A stretch of 64,000 bases of DNA, from the NCBI RefSeq assembly GCF_004011805.1, contig NZ_RCHJ01000014.1:213020-277019 (forward strand). Direction: 5' to 3'. Positions 19,187 to 27,244 of this stretch are shown here, one piece after another. The stretch's first letter is position 1. The number at the start of each line of letters is the position of its first letter. The position numbers and the translations under genes are program-made. Source of the stretch: Piscinibacter defluvii (GTDB taxonomy: Bacteria > Pseudomonadota > Gammaproteobacteria > Burkholderiales > Burkholderiaceae_C). The notes below the pieces were generated by a model, which worked only from the letters and a program-made list of their open reading frames with translations, was not told the DNA's origin and searched no databases.

Positions 19187-19429
19187 ATGACCAACTGCAA
19201 TCAACTCCCTCTTCTGCAACAGGCTCGCCTAGCCTTTCGTCAGCGGTTCCGCGGCCGAGTTGTGCTGGGCGCGACCCATGCACGCCCATGGCCCGAGGTC
19301 CACTACTGCGAACGCACGTTCTCTGATCCGAACGAGGCCGCAGGAGACGCCCAACGCCAGGCCACCGTGTTGTATCCCGAGGGCGAGTTGGCCGGCGCGT
19401 CGCTGAGTGCTGACTCGGTGCGCGCCTGA
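19187..19429 (+). CDS. Doubtful small ORF, opposite strand to the element genes
   Basis: 80 codons with GC-rich third positions in the second half but without a ribosome-binding site. It lies in a stretch (19120-19442) where I see no other gene, promoter or repeat. It may equally be noncoding. Confidence 0.2.
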   Translation: MTNCNQLPLLQQARLAFRQRFRGRVVLGATHARPWPEVHYCERTFSDPNEAAGDAQRQATVLYPEGELAGASLSADSVRA

Positions 19430-19442
19430 GCCGGACCCGGGG

Positions 19443-20132
19443 CTACGAGGCGCGCTGCGCCTGCGTAGCGTGGGCCTGGCGCTCGAGCCTGCCCACATCC
19501 CGCACCGTGACCTCGCCGCGCTTCATCCGCGCGACCAGCAGCCGGCCGCCGTAGCCGGGCCGCTTGGTCTCGGCGCAGCGCTCGAGCTGAAGCGAGGCCA
19601 GCAGGTAGGCGCCGGTGTCGGTCGCAAGCATCAGCGGCGCGGCCTTGATCAGTTCGTCTTCTGGCGGACTCACCACGAGCCCCGCGCGCTTGAGCACCTC
19701 TGCAGAAGCACCCGGTCGGGCGCGCTTGATGTAGGTGGCCTCGATGTGGCCCGTGCGTGCTGACAGGCCCACGAGCAGGCATTCCGCGCCGAGGTAGCGC
19801 ACGTCACTGCCATCGGTTCCGAACTCGCGCTCGTACAGCGATGCCACGCTCATGCCGAGCGAAGCAGCCGCGGCCTCGTCGTGCGCAGGAAGCGCATCGT
19901 GAACTTCGACAAGCTCGCGCTCCAGTTCGTTGGCTGCCTGGTCAAAGCTGGCGAACTGCATGACCCGGGCCGCGATGCCCTTGGAGACAGCGGCTCGACC
20001 ACGACCGGCGATCACCGCGCCCAGATGCGGCAGCACCAGCATCTTTGCGGACTCGCTGCCGCGGCTGTCCAGCGTGTCGACGGCCACGGCTGCCGTGTCG
20101 TCGTCGAATTGGTAGAAGTTCAAGAGGCTCAT
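19443..20132 (-). CDS. Hypothetical protein of the element (possible proteasome-like fold)
   Basis: 229 residues with the ATG overlapping the stop of the upstream gene (ATGA). The opening strands (TAAVAVDTL, KMLVLPHLGAVIAGRG) recall the N-terminal region of Ntn/proteasome-like beta folds, but no catalytic residue is obvious. Function unknown. It follows directly after the truncated phage-like protein. Confidence 0.6.
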   Translation of the reverse strand: MSLLNFYQFDDDTAAVAVDTLDSRGSESAKMLVLPHLGAVIAGRGRAAVSKGIAARVMQFASFDQAANELERELVEVHDALPAHDEAAAASLGMSVASLYEREFGTDGSDVRYLGAECLLVGLSARTGHIEATYIKRARPGASAEVLKRAGLVVSPPEDELIKAAPLMLATDTGAYLLASLQLERCAETKRPGYGGRLLVARMKRGEVTVRDVGRLERQAHATQAQRAS

Positions 20133-20947
20133 GCGCGCGACGACCTCTCACGGGCGAACGACGCGCCGCCGGGCGTGGCGCCCAGGATGCCAAGTGCCGC
20201 GTTCTGCCCCCCTGGCAACATCCCGACCGAAAGCGCGAGCGCCGAAGTCGGCAGGGACTGCACCCCGCTGTAGAGACCGCGCTCAAACACTCCTGCATCA
20301 GTCGGAACCTGCGGCCCGACCCGCTGCGCAACGGCATCGGCCGCACGCTGCTCATTGAGCAGGAAGCCGCCGACCTTCGTACCGACGTTGCTCGGCTCGT
20401 AGCCGTCCGCGCCCATCATCCGAGCGATGCCGGCCTCGGCCGCACCGAACGCCTGGCCGGCCACCTCGAAAGGCGCGGCGGCGGCGCCCCAAAGGCCACC
20501 ACCGAGGCGATGAACGCCAGCCGCCGCCGCCGGGGGCAAGTTCTTGAGCATGCGGATCGTGGTCTCGATGCCGCCCAGGGTGTCAGCGTCATCCTGCGCC
20601 TGCTGCGCGAAGATCCGGTCCTCGCGCATACGCTTGGCGAGCGCAGGAGAGGCGAACGCCTTCTGCTCGAGTTCATCCACCAGCGCAAGGCGCTCCACCT
20701 CGCGCAGGTTGCGCAGGATCACCTCGCCTGGCTTGCCGGTGGTGCGCGCGAGTTTCGCGGCCTTGGCCGCCTCGTCGGGGCTTCCACCCGCCGCGCCGTA
20801 CAGGGAGGAGCGCAGCGCAGTCCGGTCCTCGCTCAGGACGGACTGGACCGCCGAGTCGACTGCGGATCGTGCGGTCGATTCGTCGCCGCCGGTGTCGGCG
20901 AGAGTGGCCTCGACGGCTTCGTCAAGTAGGTCTGCGTATTGACCCAT
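20129..20947 (-). CDS. N-terminal fragment of a probable large phage virion protein
   Basis: 272 residues. The N-terminus is a helical region, then a Gly/Ala-rich, weakly hydrophobic part (LPPAAAAGVHRLGGGLWGAA) and a second one (GGFLLNEQRAADAVAQ). Gly/Ala-rich stretches like this occur in very long internal virion proteins of podoviruses, which run past 1000 residues. Here the protein stops at SFARERSSRA, where such proteins normally continue, and the stop overlaps the next start. It is probably a deletion product; whether the short form is used is unknown. The start at 20947 fits the end of an SD-poor leader. Confidence 0.5.
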   Translation of the reverse strand: MGQYADLLDEAVEATLADTGGDESTARSAVDSAVQSVLSEDRTALRSSLYGAAGGSPDEAAKAAKLARTTGKPGEVILRNLREVERLALVDELEQKAFASPALAKRMREDRIFAQQAQDDADTLGGIETTIRMLKNLPPAAAAGVHRLGGGLWGAAAAPFEVAGQAFGAAEAGIARMMGADGYEPSNVGTKVGGFLLNEQRAADAVAQRVGPQVPTDAGVFERGLYSGVQSLPTSALALSVGMLPGGQNAALGILGATPGGASFARERSSRA

Positions 20948-20954
20948 GTGCGTC

Positions 20955-21233
20955 TCACTTCCGGCTGTGACGCCGGATCCTTGCTGAAAGTGGCTCGCGG
21001 CCACGGTTGACGGGAGGGAGGGCGCTGGCCGGCAGGATGTGTCGCCGCCAGCGCGACGGCACGCCATCCTCGTCGGGAATCGGGCGCTCGAGGATCGGAG
21101 CCGGTGCGCGTACCGGGGCGGCGTCGGCTTGCGCAGCAGGCGCCGGCAACGGCTCGGCCGGGGTTGTTGGCTCGTCGGCTTCGCCGGTCAGTAGACGGAT
21201 CGCTGCGTCCAGGGAAGGAAGGCTTTCAGGCAT
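20955..21233 (-). CDS. Small hypothetical protein of the element
   Basis: 92 residues, Pro/Ala-rich middle (about 25-50) and Arg-rich C-terminus. It overlaps the end of the TerS-like gene by 8 bp. Not recognised; the low-complexity centre suggests a disordered linker. Confidence 0.5.
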   Translation of the reverse strand: MPESLPSLDAAIRLLTGEADEPTTPAEPLPAPAAQADAAPVRAPAPILERPIPDEDGVPSRWRRHILPASALPPVNRGREPLSARIRRHSRK

Positions 21234-21711
21234 TGGTCGAGGCCTTTCCTTCACGCTCCCGCCGCATGTCCTCGGCGGCCAGCCGAAGCATGAAGGCGAG
21301 GTGCATGCCGAACTCAATGCGCTCGCGCGGGGTCCGCTCACTGAAGGGCCTCTCCGGGTCCGAGGGCACGACGTGCGCGTTGACCGAACGCTCTGCGTAG
21401 CGATCGGGCCGGAGCTTGGCGCAGGCCCACTGCCGGGCCTGAATGCGGTTGCGAGCGCGCGCGGCTTCGGCCGCATCTGCCACCGGGGCATCAGCGATCT
21501 CGATCATCTCCTCGAACAGGATGTCGGCCTTGTCGGCATGCGCCGCCTGTAGGAGTCGATCGAACTCCGGGTGATCGCGACGCCAGCGAAACACCGTGCG
21601 CAGCGTCGGCATACCGCGCTCCTCGCAGATGGTCTTGAGGCTCTTACCCTCGGCCGACCGCCATGCGATTTCGACGGCCAGGTCCCGGGAATAGTCACTT
21701 GGTCTGGCCAT
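21226..21711 (-). CDS. Phage terminase small subunit-like protein (TerS)
   Basis: 161 residues. An N-terminal helix-turn-helix (LKTICEERGMPTLRTVFRW, about residues 25-43) is followed by DHPEF and a helical stretch, then QARQWACAKLRPDRYAER at about 93-110. This matches the 'terminase small subunit-like' family, which binds the pac or cos site and recruits the large subunit. Start at 21711 gives MARPSDYSRD; it overlaps the upstream gene by 17 bp. No TerL gene is seen in the element, which is the arrangement of satellites that hijack the helper's large terminase. Confidence 0.7.
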   Translation of the reverse strand: MARPSDYSRDLAVEIAWRSAEGKSLKTICEERGMPTLRTVFRWRRDHPEFDRLLQAAHADKADILFEEMIEIADAPVADAAEAARARNRIQARQWACAKLRPDRYAERSVNAHVVPSDPERPFSERTPRERIEFGMHLAFMLRLAAEDMRREREGKASTNA

Positions 21712-21964
21712 CGCGAACCATGCGAATGAACTCGGCAACGACAAGTTCGGGGTCGGCCATGGCCACGCCCATGCGCCGGATCCGCCACACAACGTCAAGC
21801 GCAGTCTCCGACTCGTCGCGAGTTCCCACGCAGGGGCGGAGCATGTCCAGAAGCTCGGCGATCATTGCCGGTGGCATGCCCGCAATGATTCGTCGCACTC
21901 GAGCGAGAGCCGCCTTGTGCTCAGCGTCGTCCGCGCACCTACTGAACTGCATGACCTCAGCCAC
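21695..21964 (-). CDS. Hypothetical protein of the element
   Basis: 89 residues from a GTG that overlaps the TAG of the gene before it by one base. Mostly helical (AALARVRRIIAGMPPAMIAELLDML). No family recognised. Confidence 0.5.
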   Translation of the reverse strand: MAEVMQFSRCADDAEHKAALARVRRIIAGMPPAMIAELLDMLRPCVGTRDESETALDVVWRIRRMGVAMADPELVVAEFIRMVRDGQTK

Positions 21965-22608
21965 TAGCCCCTCTGCCGGTAGAGCGCGCGCAGCCGAACC
22001 TGCATGCCCAGGTCTCGGCGGTAGCGCTGCGGGTCGTCGCCCATCACCGCCTCGAGCGCGGCAATGTCGCGGGCCAGGTCGCCTGTCGACCGTACAGCCG
22101 GCATGGATGCCGCCACCTGCTGCAAGTGCATGGCGACTCCCACGTCGTTAAGCAGTGCGCGGCCATTGACTCGGGCGTTCATGACAAGGTTGCCGACGCC
22201 GGGCGGCAGTGCGTGCTCGAGGTACGAGCGGATCGCCTCGACGTTGGCACCGTACTGGTCGCCCCACACCTCGCGCAGTTCGGTCTCGGTTGCGCGGCGT
22301 TCCTCGGCGTCGCGCGCCGAGTAGTCCGCCGTGTCGGCGAACCCGTCGACGATCGCCTCGATCAGTTGCGGCGGCGCGCCGATGTCGCCGAGCAGGCCGG
22401 CGAAGTCGTCGTAGACGGCAGATCCGGCGTCGTGCTCGGCTGGGGCGACGTCGTCGGCGAGCAGTTGCATCGGGTCGGCTTCCTCAGCGCTCGGTTCCGC
22501 GTCCGGTAGAAGCGAGTTCGGTTCCGGCGACTGCGCGTCGGGCCCCGCTGCGGGCTCCGGCACGATGGCCCGAACGACTCGGGCCTCACCTTCGGGGAAA
22601 TGGTCCAC
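21964..22608 (-). CDS. Scaffold-like phage protein (tentative)
   Basis: 214 residues from a GTG at 22608, one base after the stop of the preceding gene. Residues 1-60 are acidic and Pro/Ala-rich, likely disordered. The C-terminal half contains ELREVWGDQYGANVEAI and LLNDVGVAMHL, a WG...N...L...VG pattern seen in phage capsid scaffolding proteins. The acidic tail fits. Remote similarity only, read by eye. Confidence 0.4.
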   Translation of the reverse strand: MDHFPEGEARVVRAIVPEPAAGPDAQSPEPNSLLPDAEPSAEEADPMQLLADDVAPAEHDAGSAVYDDFAGLLGDIGAPPQLIEAIVDGFADTADYSARDAEERRATETELREVWGDQYGANVEAIRSYLEHALPPGVGNLVMNARVNGRALLNDVGVAMHLQQVAASMPAVRSTGDLARDIAALEAVMGDDPQRYRRDLGMQVRLRALYRQRG

Positions 22609-22609
22609 G

Positions 22610-23242
22610 TCAGTTGCCGCGCTTGCTCGCCGCGGCCCGCGCCGCACTCCGCACCAGTTCCTCCTTGAACTTCACCGCGAACTGCTCGGCTTCACGCTCG
22701 GTGTGCAGCTTGGTTCCTCTCGAGATGACAACCTGGTCGTGCGGGCGGAAGACCTCGAACGTGCTGCGGGAGCCCGGCGGGCACAGCCGCACCACATAGC
22801 CATCGGGCAGCGCGCTGCCCTTGCGGGTGGCGTCCGACTGCGGGCGCAACAGGTCGCGGTAGAGGATCACCTCTGCCATGGTCCGGCCCGGGCCGCAGTC
22901 GGTGACGAGGCACATCGCGAACCACTCCCTGTGGACGACTTCCACGATGTCGTTCAGCTTGAGCTGCGAACCAGCGAACCAGGCGCGATGGTCGGTCAGA
23001 TCGTGGACGGTCATGTCGTCGGGCGCGTAGGCGCGGTGCCGCGCCGTGACGAACTCGGCCACTTGAGGCGCCAGCGACTTGACTACCCGCGTTTGCTCCG
23101 CAGCCGGCGGATCAGCCTCGGCTGAGACATCCGCGTCGTGACTGGCCCGCGCGCGCCGGCCGCTGGTCTTGCGCGCTCCGCTGATGGCCTGCTGCGCAGC
23201 CTTGGCAGCGGCGTCATCGGGGGGAAGGGTTTCATCCGTCAT
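22610..23242 (-). CDS. Hypothetical phage-type protein
   Basis: 210 residues. Residues 1-60 are low complexity; a folded region (LNDIVEVVHREWFAMCLV) with alternating beta-strands follows, then a Lys/Arg-rich helix at the end. Its neighbour on the downstream side is the scaffold-like gene, so a head-assembly role is plausible but unproven. The ATG at 23242 overlaps the previous gene by 11 bp. Confidence 0.5.
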   Translation of the reverse strand: MTDETLPPDDAAAKAAQQAISGARKTSGRRARASHDADVSAEADPPAAEQTRVVKSLAPQVAEFVTARHRAYAPDDMTVHDLTDHRAWFAGSQLKLNDIVEVVHREWFAMCLVTDCGPGRTMAEVILYRDLLRPQSDATRKGSALPDGYVVRLCPPGSRSTFEVFRPHDQVVISRGTKLHTEREAEQFAVKFKEELVRSAARAAASKRGN

Positions 23243-23720
23243 GGCTCAGGTCGAAGTTAAGGTTCTGCAATGGTCCGTCTGCCTGCTGTCTCGGCGAAAT
23301 ACCGTGCGACTCGGTACCGAGTAGACCGGCGCACTCGGCCAGCTTCTCGGCTCGCCTCCGCCGTATGAACTGACCCAGCCTCTTGTCGCTTAGCACGGTC
23401 TCATTGACGACTTGCGCGTGGTACGGGTGGTCTACCCGCAATGCCTTGGCTCGCTCGCGCAGGGACTCGACCGCATCCCGTGTCGGGATCCGATGCAGAG
23501 GGAGCCCCTCGGCCAGGAGGCTCAGCGCTTCATTCACGGCGGCAGCGCGGTCTGCTCGCACGCGCGCACTCTTGCGACCGTGCAGCGCGCGCGTTGCCCA
23601 GGCGTCCAGCGCCCGGGACAACACCTCGGCGGCCTCGTCGGCGTGAGGCAAAGCGGATCCCCGCAGCAGCGCGTCTATCGCTGCTCGTGCCGCGAGATCG
23701 GCGTAGAGCGGAACAGTCAC
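23232..23720 (-). CDS. Helical hypothetical protein of the element
   Basis: 162 residues. The GTG start overlaps the RuvC-like gene's TGA (GTGA), which decided the start. It is almost wholly helical and Arg/Ala-rich (RALDAWATRALHGRKSARVRA), suggesting DNA or RNA binding. Not recognised. Confidence 0.55.
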   Translation of the reverse strand: MTVPLYADLAARAAIDALLRGSALPHADEAAEVLSRALDAWATRALHGRKSARVRADRAAAVNEALSLLAEGLPLHRIPTRDAVESLRERAKALRVDHPYHAQVVNETVLSDKRLGQFIRRRRAEKLAECAGLLGTESHGISPRQQADGPLQNLNFDLSHDG

Positions 23721-24361
23721 GCCGGCCCTTGCGCCATCGCCCAGGCCAGCAGCGCGAGTGCATCGGCCTCGTTGTCGTCGGCCGGCGTGAAGCCGCGAGC
23801 CTGCGCCGCGGCGATCATCGTGGCCTTGTCGGCGTTGCCCTTGCCGGTCGCGTGGCGCTTGATCGTGCCAACCGGAACCCCGGCATAGGGAATCTGGTGG
23901 TGTTCGCACCAGGCGGTGAGCGTGGCGAGGAATCCGCCGTAGGCGTGCGCAGCGTCGACGCCAGCGTGGCGCCTCACCTCCTCGAAGTACGCAGCGCCAA
24001 TCGGCTCGGCCGTGGTCTTGAGTTCGGCCAGCCAGCGCCGGAAGCGCAGGAAGCGCATCCCGCCGCCCTCGAACCGGCCCGGCTTGAAGGACTCCGTTCC
24101 GCTGACGATGCGGCCCTCGGGCGTGCGCAGCGCCCAGCCGGTCGACGTGCCGAGGTCAAGTGCGAGGATGCTGCGTGGGTAGCTATCCGGGTAACTTGGC
24201 CGCTCCGACTGACTGACGCCCGGGAATGCGGATCCTTCCAGAGCAAGCGAATGCGTCCGCACCGGCTCGCCACAACCATCGCCAACTCCATCAACGTCCA
24301 ACAACCCGCCGCGCGCGCACGCGCGCGATGCAGGTGCCGAAACCGTGGTACCCGCTCTCAC
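23717..24361 (-). CDS. RuvC-like Holliday-junction nuclease of the element
   Basis: 214 residues if the GTG at 24361 is used, which overlaps the preceding stop; a second GTG at 24262 gives 181 residues. The RNase H/RuvC fold is seen in LALDLGTSTGWAL (first Asp), AAYFEEVRRH (Glu), and DDNEADALALLAW (last acidic pair). Such nucleases resolve branched DNA during phage replication and packaging. It is placed right after two small genes and the RepA-like ATPase. The first 33 residues look unconserved, so the start is not settled. Confidence 0.68.
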   Translation of the reverse strand: MRAGTTVSAPASRACARGGLLDVDGVGDGCGEPVRTHSLALEGSAFPGVSQSERPSYPDSYPRSILALDLGTSTGWALRTPEGRIVSGTESFKPGRFEGGGMRFLRFRRWLAELKTTAEPIGAAYFEEVRRHAGVDAAHAYGGFLATLTAWCEHHQIPYAGVPVGTIKRHATGKGNADKATMIAAAQARGFTPADDNEADALALLAWAMAQGPA

Positions 24362-24555
24362 CTGTCGTCATCCCGCGCGAGCGCTTTCCACAACTCCGCG
24401 TGCTGGAAGTCGGGCAAGCCGGGATCCCTGTGCCGCGGTGCCTCTCCACGATGGCACGACACCACTGCCGGCAGCCGCGCAAGCCGCTCGATGAGGAACC
24501 GGCTCGCTGAGGGGTCGGCCAGCACGGAGCAGAGGAAGGCCCAGGCGTCAGGCAT
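24358..24555 (-). CDS. Small hypothetical protein of the element
   Basis: 65 residues. The stop overlaps the GTG of the RuvC-like gene and the start overlaps the previous gene by 8 bp, so the phase is consistent with coupled translation. Composition is normal (LIERLARLPAVVSCHRGEA). No family recognised. Confidence 0.5.
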   Translation of the reverse strand: MPDAWAFLCSVLADPSASRFLIERLARLPAVVSCHRGEAPRHRDPGLPDFQHAELWKALARDDDR

Positions 24556-24742
24556 TGGCGCGCCACCGTCTCACCGTTCCATCCCTAGGGATGGGATGGA
24601 ACGTATCGGCCGAGAATTCGGTCCGCGTGTCACTTGCCGTATCGCGGGAAACCAAGCAATGGCGCGGGTTTGCGGCGTTTCGTCTCACACCCGTTTCGGC
24701 CTGTCGTTTCGAACGAGACGTTTCGGCAACCGTATCGGTCAT
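24548..24742 (-). CDS. Small hypothetical protein of the element
   Basis: 64 residues, hydrophilic, Arg/Thr-rich. The ATG overlaps the stop of the ATPase gene (ATGA), which is the main support. Not recognised. Confidence 0.5.
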   Translation of the reverse strand: MTDTVAETSRSKRQAETGVRRNAANPRHCLVSRDTASDTRTEFSADTFHPIPRDGTVRRWRANA

Positions 24743-25827
24743 GGAAGGGCCTCCGCGTCCTTGTGGCCCTTGGTCGTCAGACGCCACTTTCCCTTCCGGT
24801 CTTGCTCAACGAGTCCGAGGGCGTGCAGCTTCTTCAGTCGGCGGTCTGCGCGGGCCTTCAGCGGCTCCCCGCTTTCGTTGATCCACCCGCAGGCCCGTGC
24901 CAGGTCGGCGAGGCTGCCAGCATCTCGACGCAGCGCAATCAACACCCGGTCTTGATCGTTCAGCTCGCGCGCCTCGAGTTGTTCGGCGCGCTCGTCAGCG
25001 AGGTGACGGGCGGCGACGCTGTGTATCGGCCGGCCGCGGCAGTCCTTCAAGCCTGCAAGCTCGACTTGGTGGAGATCGAAGCGCAACGGGTCGAAGTTGG
25101 CACCGCGTATCTTCCCGGCCCAGTGGAGTTCGATTACCCCGGCGTCGTCCTTCCACGTCGTCAGGTTCGCATCGACTTCGGCCAGAAACGCGCCGCCGCC
25201 GCGCGGCAGCAGGTTGTCCTTGGTCGCGCCCTTGGTCGGATGGCATAGGACGATCACTGCCGGATTGCCGGGCAAGGTGGACAACTCGCGCAGCGCAGAG
25301 GCATGGGCGCGCATGGCGGTGTTGCTGTTCTCATCGTCGCCCTGGTAGAAGGCAGCGGACGTGTCGACGACGACGGCCACCAGCGGTCCGGCGCAGTTCG
25401 ACAGCTTCTCGCGCAGGTAGTCGAGCCCGAACGCCACGGAGAAGACGCCGGGGACGACGAGTAGCGCAGTCTTCGTCTCGTGGTCGAAGAGGCCCGCGCG
25501 GTCGACACCTTGGTCCTGCAGCGTCGCTGCCAGGTGCATGGCCCAGTCGTCCGGGTTCTCGCCGGCCAGCACCAGCACAGACCCCTTCGTCACCTCGCGG
25601 CCGGCGAACCTGCTGCCGCGCACGAAAGCGAGTTCAAGGGCCACGCTGATCGTGGTCTTGCCGTGCCCGGTTGGTCCGGTGATCGACACGAGCCCACCGC
25701 GCGGTACGGGTAGCCCGTCGATGACACTTTCGATCGGCTTGAACTGGCGCAGGTAGTTGCCGGCGGTCCAGATGGTCGGCTCTGATACGCCACAGGCGAC
25801 CGGGGCCAACGGGTGGGCGGCAGACAC
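24739..25827 (-). CDS. RepA/RecA-fold AAA-family replicative ATPase
   Basis: 362 residues. Walker A is GPTGHGKTT (about residues 51-59), Walker B is VAVVVDTSAAF (about 151-161) and the sensor-like CHPTKG (about 197-202) follows. The fold corresponds to RepA-like hexameric helicases of plasmids and phages. The C-terminal 90 residues (DQDRVLIALRRD to RLTTKG) form a winged helix, likely for DNA binding. The GTG start gives an ordinary N-terminus. It is probably the element's replication initiator or helicase; no primase domain is fused or adjacent. Confidence 0.72.
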   Translation of the reverse strand: MSAAHPLAPVACGVSEPTIWTAGNYLRQFKPIESVIDGLPVPRGGLVSITGPTGHGKTTISVALELAFVRGSRFAGREVTKGSVLVLAGENPDDWAMHLAATLQDQGVDRAGLFDHETKTALLVVPGVFSVAFGLDYLREKLSNCAGPLVAVVVDTSAAFYQGDDENSNTAMRAHASALRELSTLPGNPAVIVLCHPTKGATKDNLLPRGGGAFLAEVDANLTTWKDDAGVIELHWAGKIRGANFDPLRFDLHQVELAGLKDCRGRPIHSVAARHLADERAEQLEARELNDQDRVLIALRRDAGSLADLARACGWINESGEPLKARADRRLKKLHALGLVEQDRKGKWRLTTKGHKDAEALP

Positions 25828-25829
25828 GA

Positions 25830-26036
25830 TCAGACAGTCGCCCGCTTGGAAAGCTCAAGCAGGTAGGCCCGACAGGCCGCTGACTTCCACCCGTGCTCAC
25901 TCGCCAGTTCTACGAACCGCATCCACGCTTGCTCAGGCGAAACGCGCCCGTCACGCAGCGCATCGACGATGCGCTGCGCCTGAATCGCGCCCGTCGCCTC
26001 CTGGGCCCCATGCTCGTTGAGGTAGGCGGCGCCCAT
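25830..26036 (-). CDS. Small hypothetical protein of the element
   Basis: 68 residues. The ATG overlaps the TGA of the gene before it (TGATG). Mostly helical (IQAQRIVDALRDGRVSPEQ); no family recognised. Confidence 0.5.
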   Translation of the reverse strand: MGAAYLNEHGAQEATGAIQAQRIVDALRDGRVSPEQAWMRFVELASEHGWKSAACRAYLLELSKRATV

Positions 26037-26257
26037 CAGCGTGCGCCCCCTGCCAAGAAGCGTGAGGCAGCGCTGCAATCCCGGAAGACGCCGAGTTGCA
26101 GATCACCCGGGCGACTGCGCAGCTCCACGAAGGGCTCGCCGGCCAGGCGTGCGGCGCGGCGCAGCCTGACCTTGACGGAATGGCGCCGCGCGAGCTTGAG
26201 CAGTTCTGCCTTGGCGGGATCGTCGGCAGGCGAGAGAGAGGTGCGGCCGGCGGTCAT
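26036..26257 (-). CDS. Small hypothetical protein of the element
   Basis: 73 residues, basic (ELLKLARRHSVKVRLRRAARLAG). Start at 26257 overlaps the AlpA-like gene's stop by four bases. A longer upstream reading in the same frame lacks a ribosome-binding site and was not used. Basic, short and next to a DNA-binding protein, so a nucleic-acid role is possible. Confidence 0.5.
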   Translation of the reverse strand: MTAGRTSLSPADDPAKAELLKLARRHSVKVRLRRAARLAGEPFVELRSRPGDLQLGVFRDCSAASRFLAGGAR

Positions 26258-26508
26258 GCTGTGGCACCGCCCTGCTTCGCCACGAGGTACGCGCGGCAGT
26301 CGCCCGCCTTCAAGCGAGTACACCCGCGTGACAAGCGCAGCGGCCGCGGATGCTGCGGGTCAGTCTTGATCCGAGCCCAGGCCGTCGACCGTGCGACACC
26401 CTGAATCGCAGCCCAGGTGTCGACGCTGATCAGCGCCGAATCGGGTAGCGCGTCGAAGCCTTGTGCACGCTCTGCACGGCTCGGACGGGCTTGTTCGTAC
26501 TCTGCCAT
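26254..26508 (-). CDS. AlpA-like/MerR-type excisionase-regulator
   Basis: 84 residues. A winged-HTH of the AlpA/HTH_17 type spans about residues 27-62: SVDTWAAIQGVARSTAWARIK followed by PLRLSRGCTRLKAGDCRAYL. AlpA proteins activate the integrase and act as excision factors in satellites such as P4. Its location between the replication genes and the integrase agrees with that. Confidence 0.65.
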   Translation of the reverse strand: MAEYEQARPSRAERAQGFDALPDSALISVDTWAAIQGVARSTAWARIKTDPQHPRPLRLSRGCTRLKAGDCRAYLVAKQGGATA

Positions 26509-26563
26509 CTTTGCTCCGGGTCAGACTAGACCGGAGCACTTTAGGAAGGGGCCGTCGCGTTCG

Positions 26564-27244
26564 CTACTTAACTGGTCTGTTACGTCTTTTCCGGCCGCGC
26601 GGGCGCGGAGCGAGTCCCGCCTTGATGGTCTTGCGAAGACGGGCCGGCATGGGGTAGACGAGTTCCCTCTGCAGAGTACGAGGAGTCAACTCCGGCGCGG
26701 GGCCCGTGTAGCCGGTCGCGAGGGTGATCGCCTCTTCTTCTGCCGCGGTAGCCCACGATCCGTCGTGCAGCAAGAGGTGCATCGCAATATCCGCTAACGG
26801 CAGCCTTGCCAGGCTGCCCGGCACTCGGCGGCGCCTTGACTCGCGTGTGAAGCGGCTCCAATCGACGGGCGGCGTTGTTGGCACGTTCGGGTCAGGTGGA
26901 TCCACCAACGTGTTCCGGTGCCAGCGGTCGTATTCCGTTCGCCACCAAGACCGATAGAGCTGCTCGACACGCTTGTGGCTAAGAGGCTGCCCACTGGAGT
27001 CTTTTCGCTTGAGCACCGACTTGGCGGCGTACGCGACGCACTCAAGCGCACCGCGCGGTGACGGTCCCGCGCCGCCAGGCATCAGCACAAAGCCCCAACC
27101 GTCCAGCACATAGACGGCCCGAGCGATCAGGGTATTGTCCCTCTCCAAATCGGCATCTGTTGAATGCTTCGGCCGGCCGAGCTTGCCCGAGCCTTTCGCC
27201 CCGAGCTTGTTCCTGCTCGTTGGCACGTCAGTTCTGCCCTTCAC
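26564..27244 (-). CDS. Hypothetical protein of the element
   Basis: 226 residues from a GTG that overlaps the stop of the preceding gene (GTGA), which sets the start. The N-terminus is basic and disordered, the middle has several aromatic residues (LYRSWWRTEYDRW), the end is very basic (RPRGRKRRNRPVK). The basic tail suggests DNA binding. No family recognised. Confidence 0.5.
   Translation of the reverse strand: MKGRTDVPTSRNKLGAKGSGKLGRPKHSTDADLERDNTLIARAVYVLDGWGFVLMPGGAGPSPRGALECVAYAAKSVLKRKDSSGQPLSHKRVEQLYRSWWRTEYDRWHRNTLVDPPDPNVPTTPPVDWSRFTRESRRRRVPGSLARLPLADIAMHLLLHDGSWATAAEEEAITLATGYTGPAPELTPRTLQRELVYPMPARLRKTIKAGLAPRPRGRKRRNRPVK

Noticed and set aside
19047..19289. 80-codon minus-strand ORF in the element
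   Set aside because: No ribosome-binding site and no coupling with neighbours; overlaps the doubtful plus-strand ORF.
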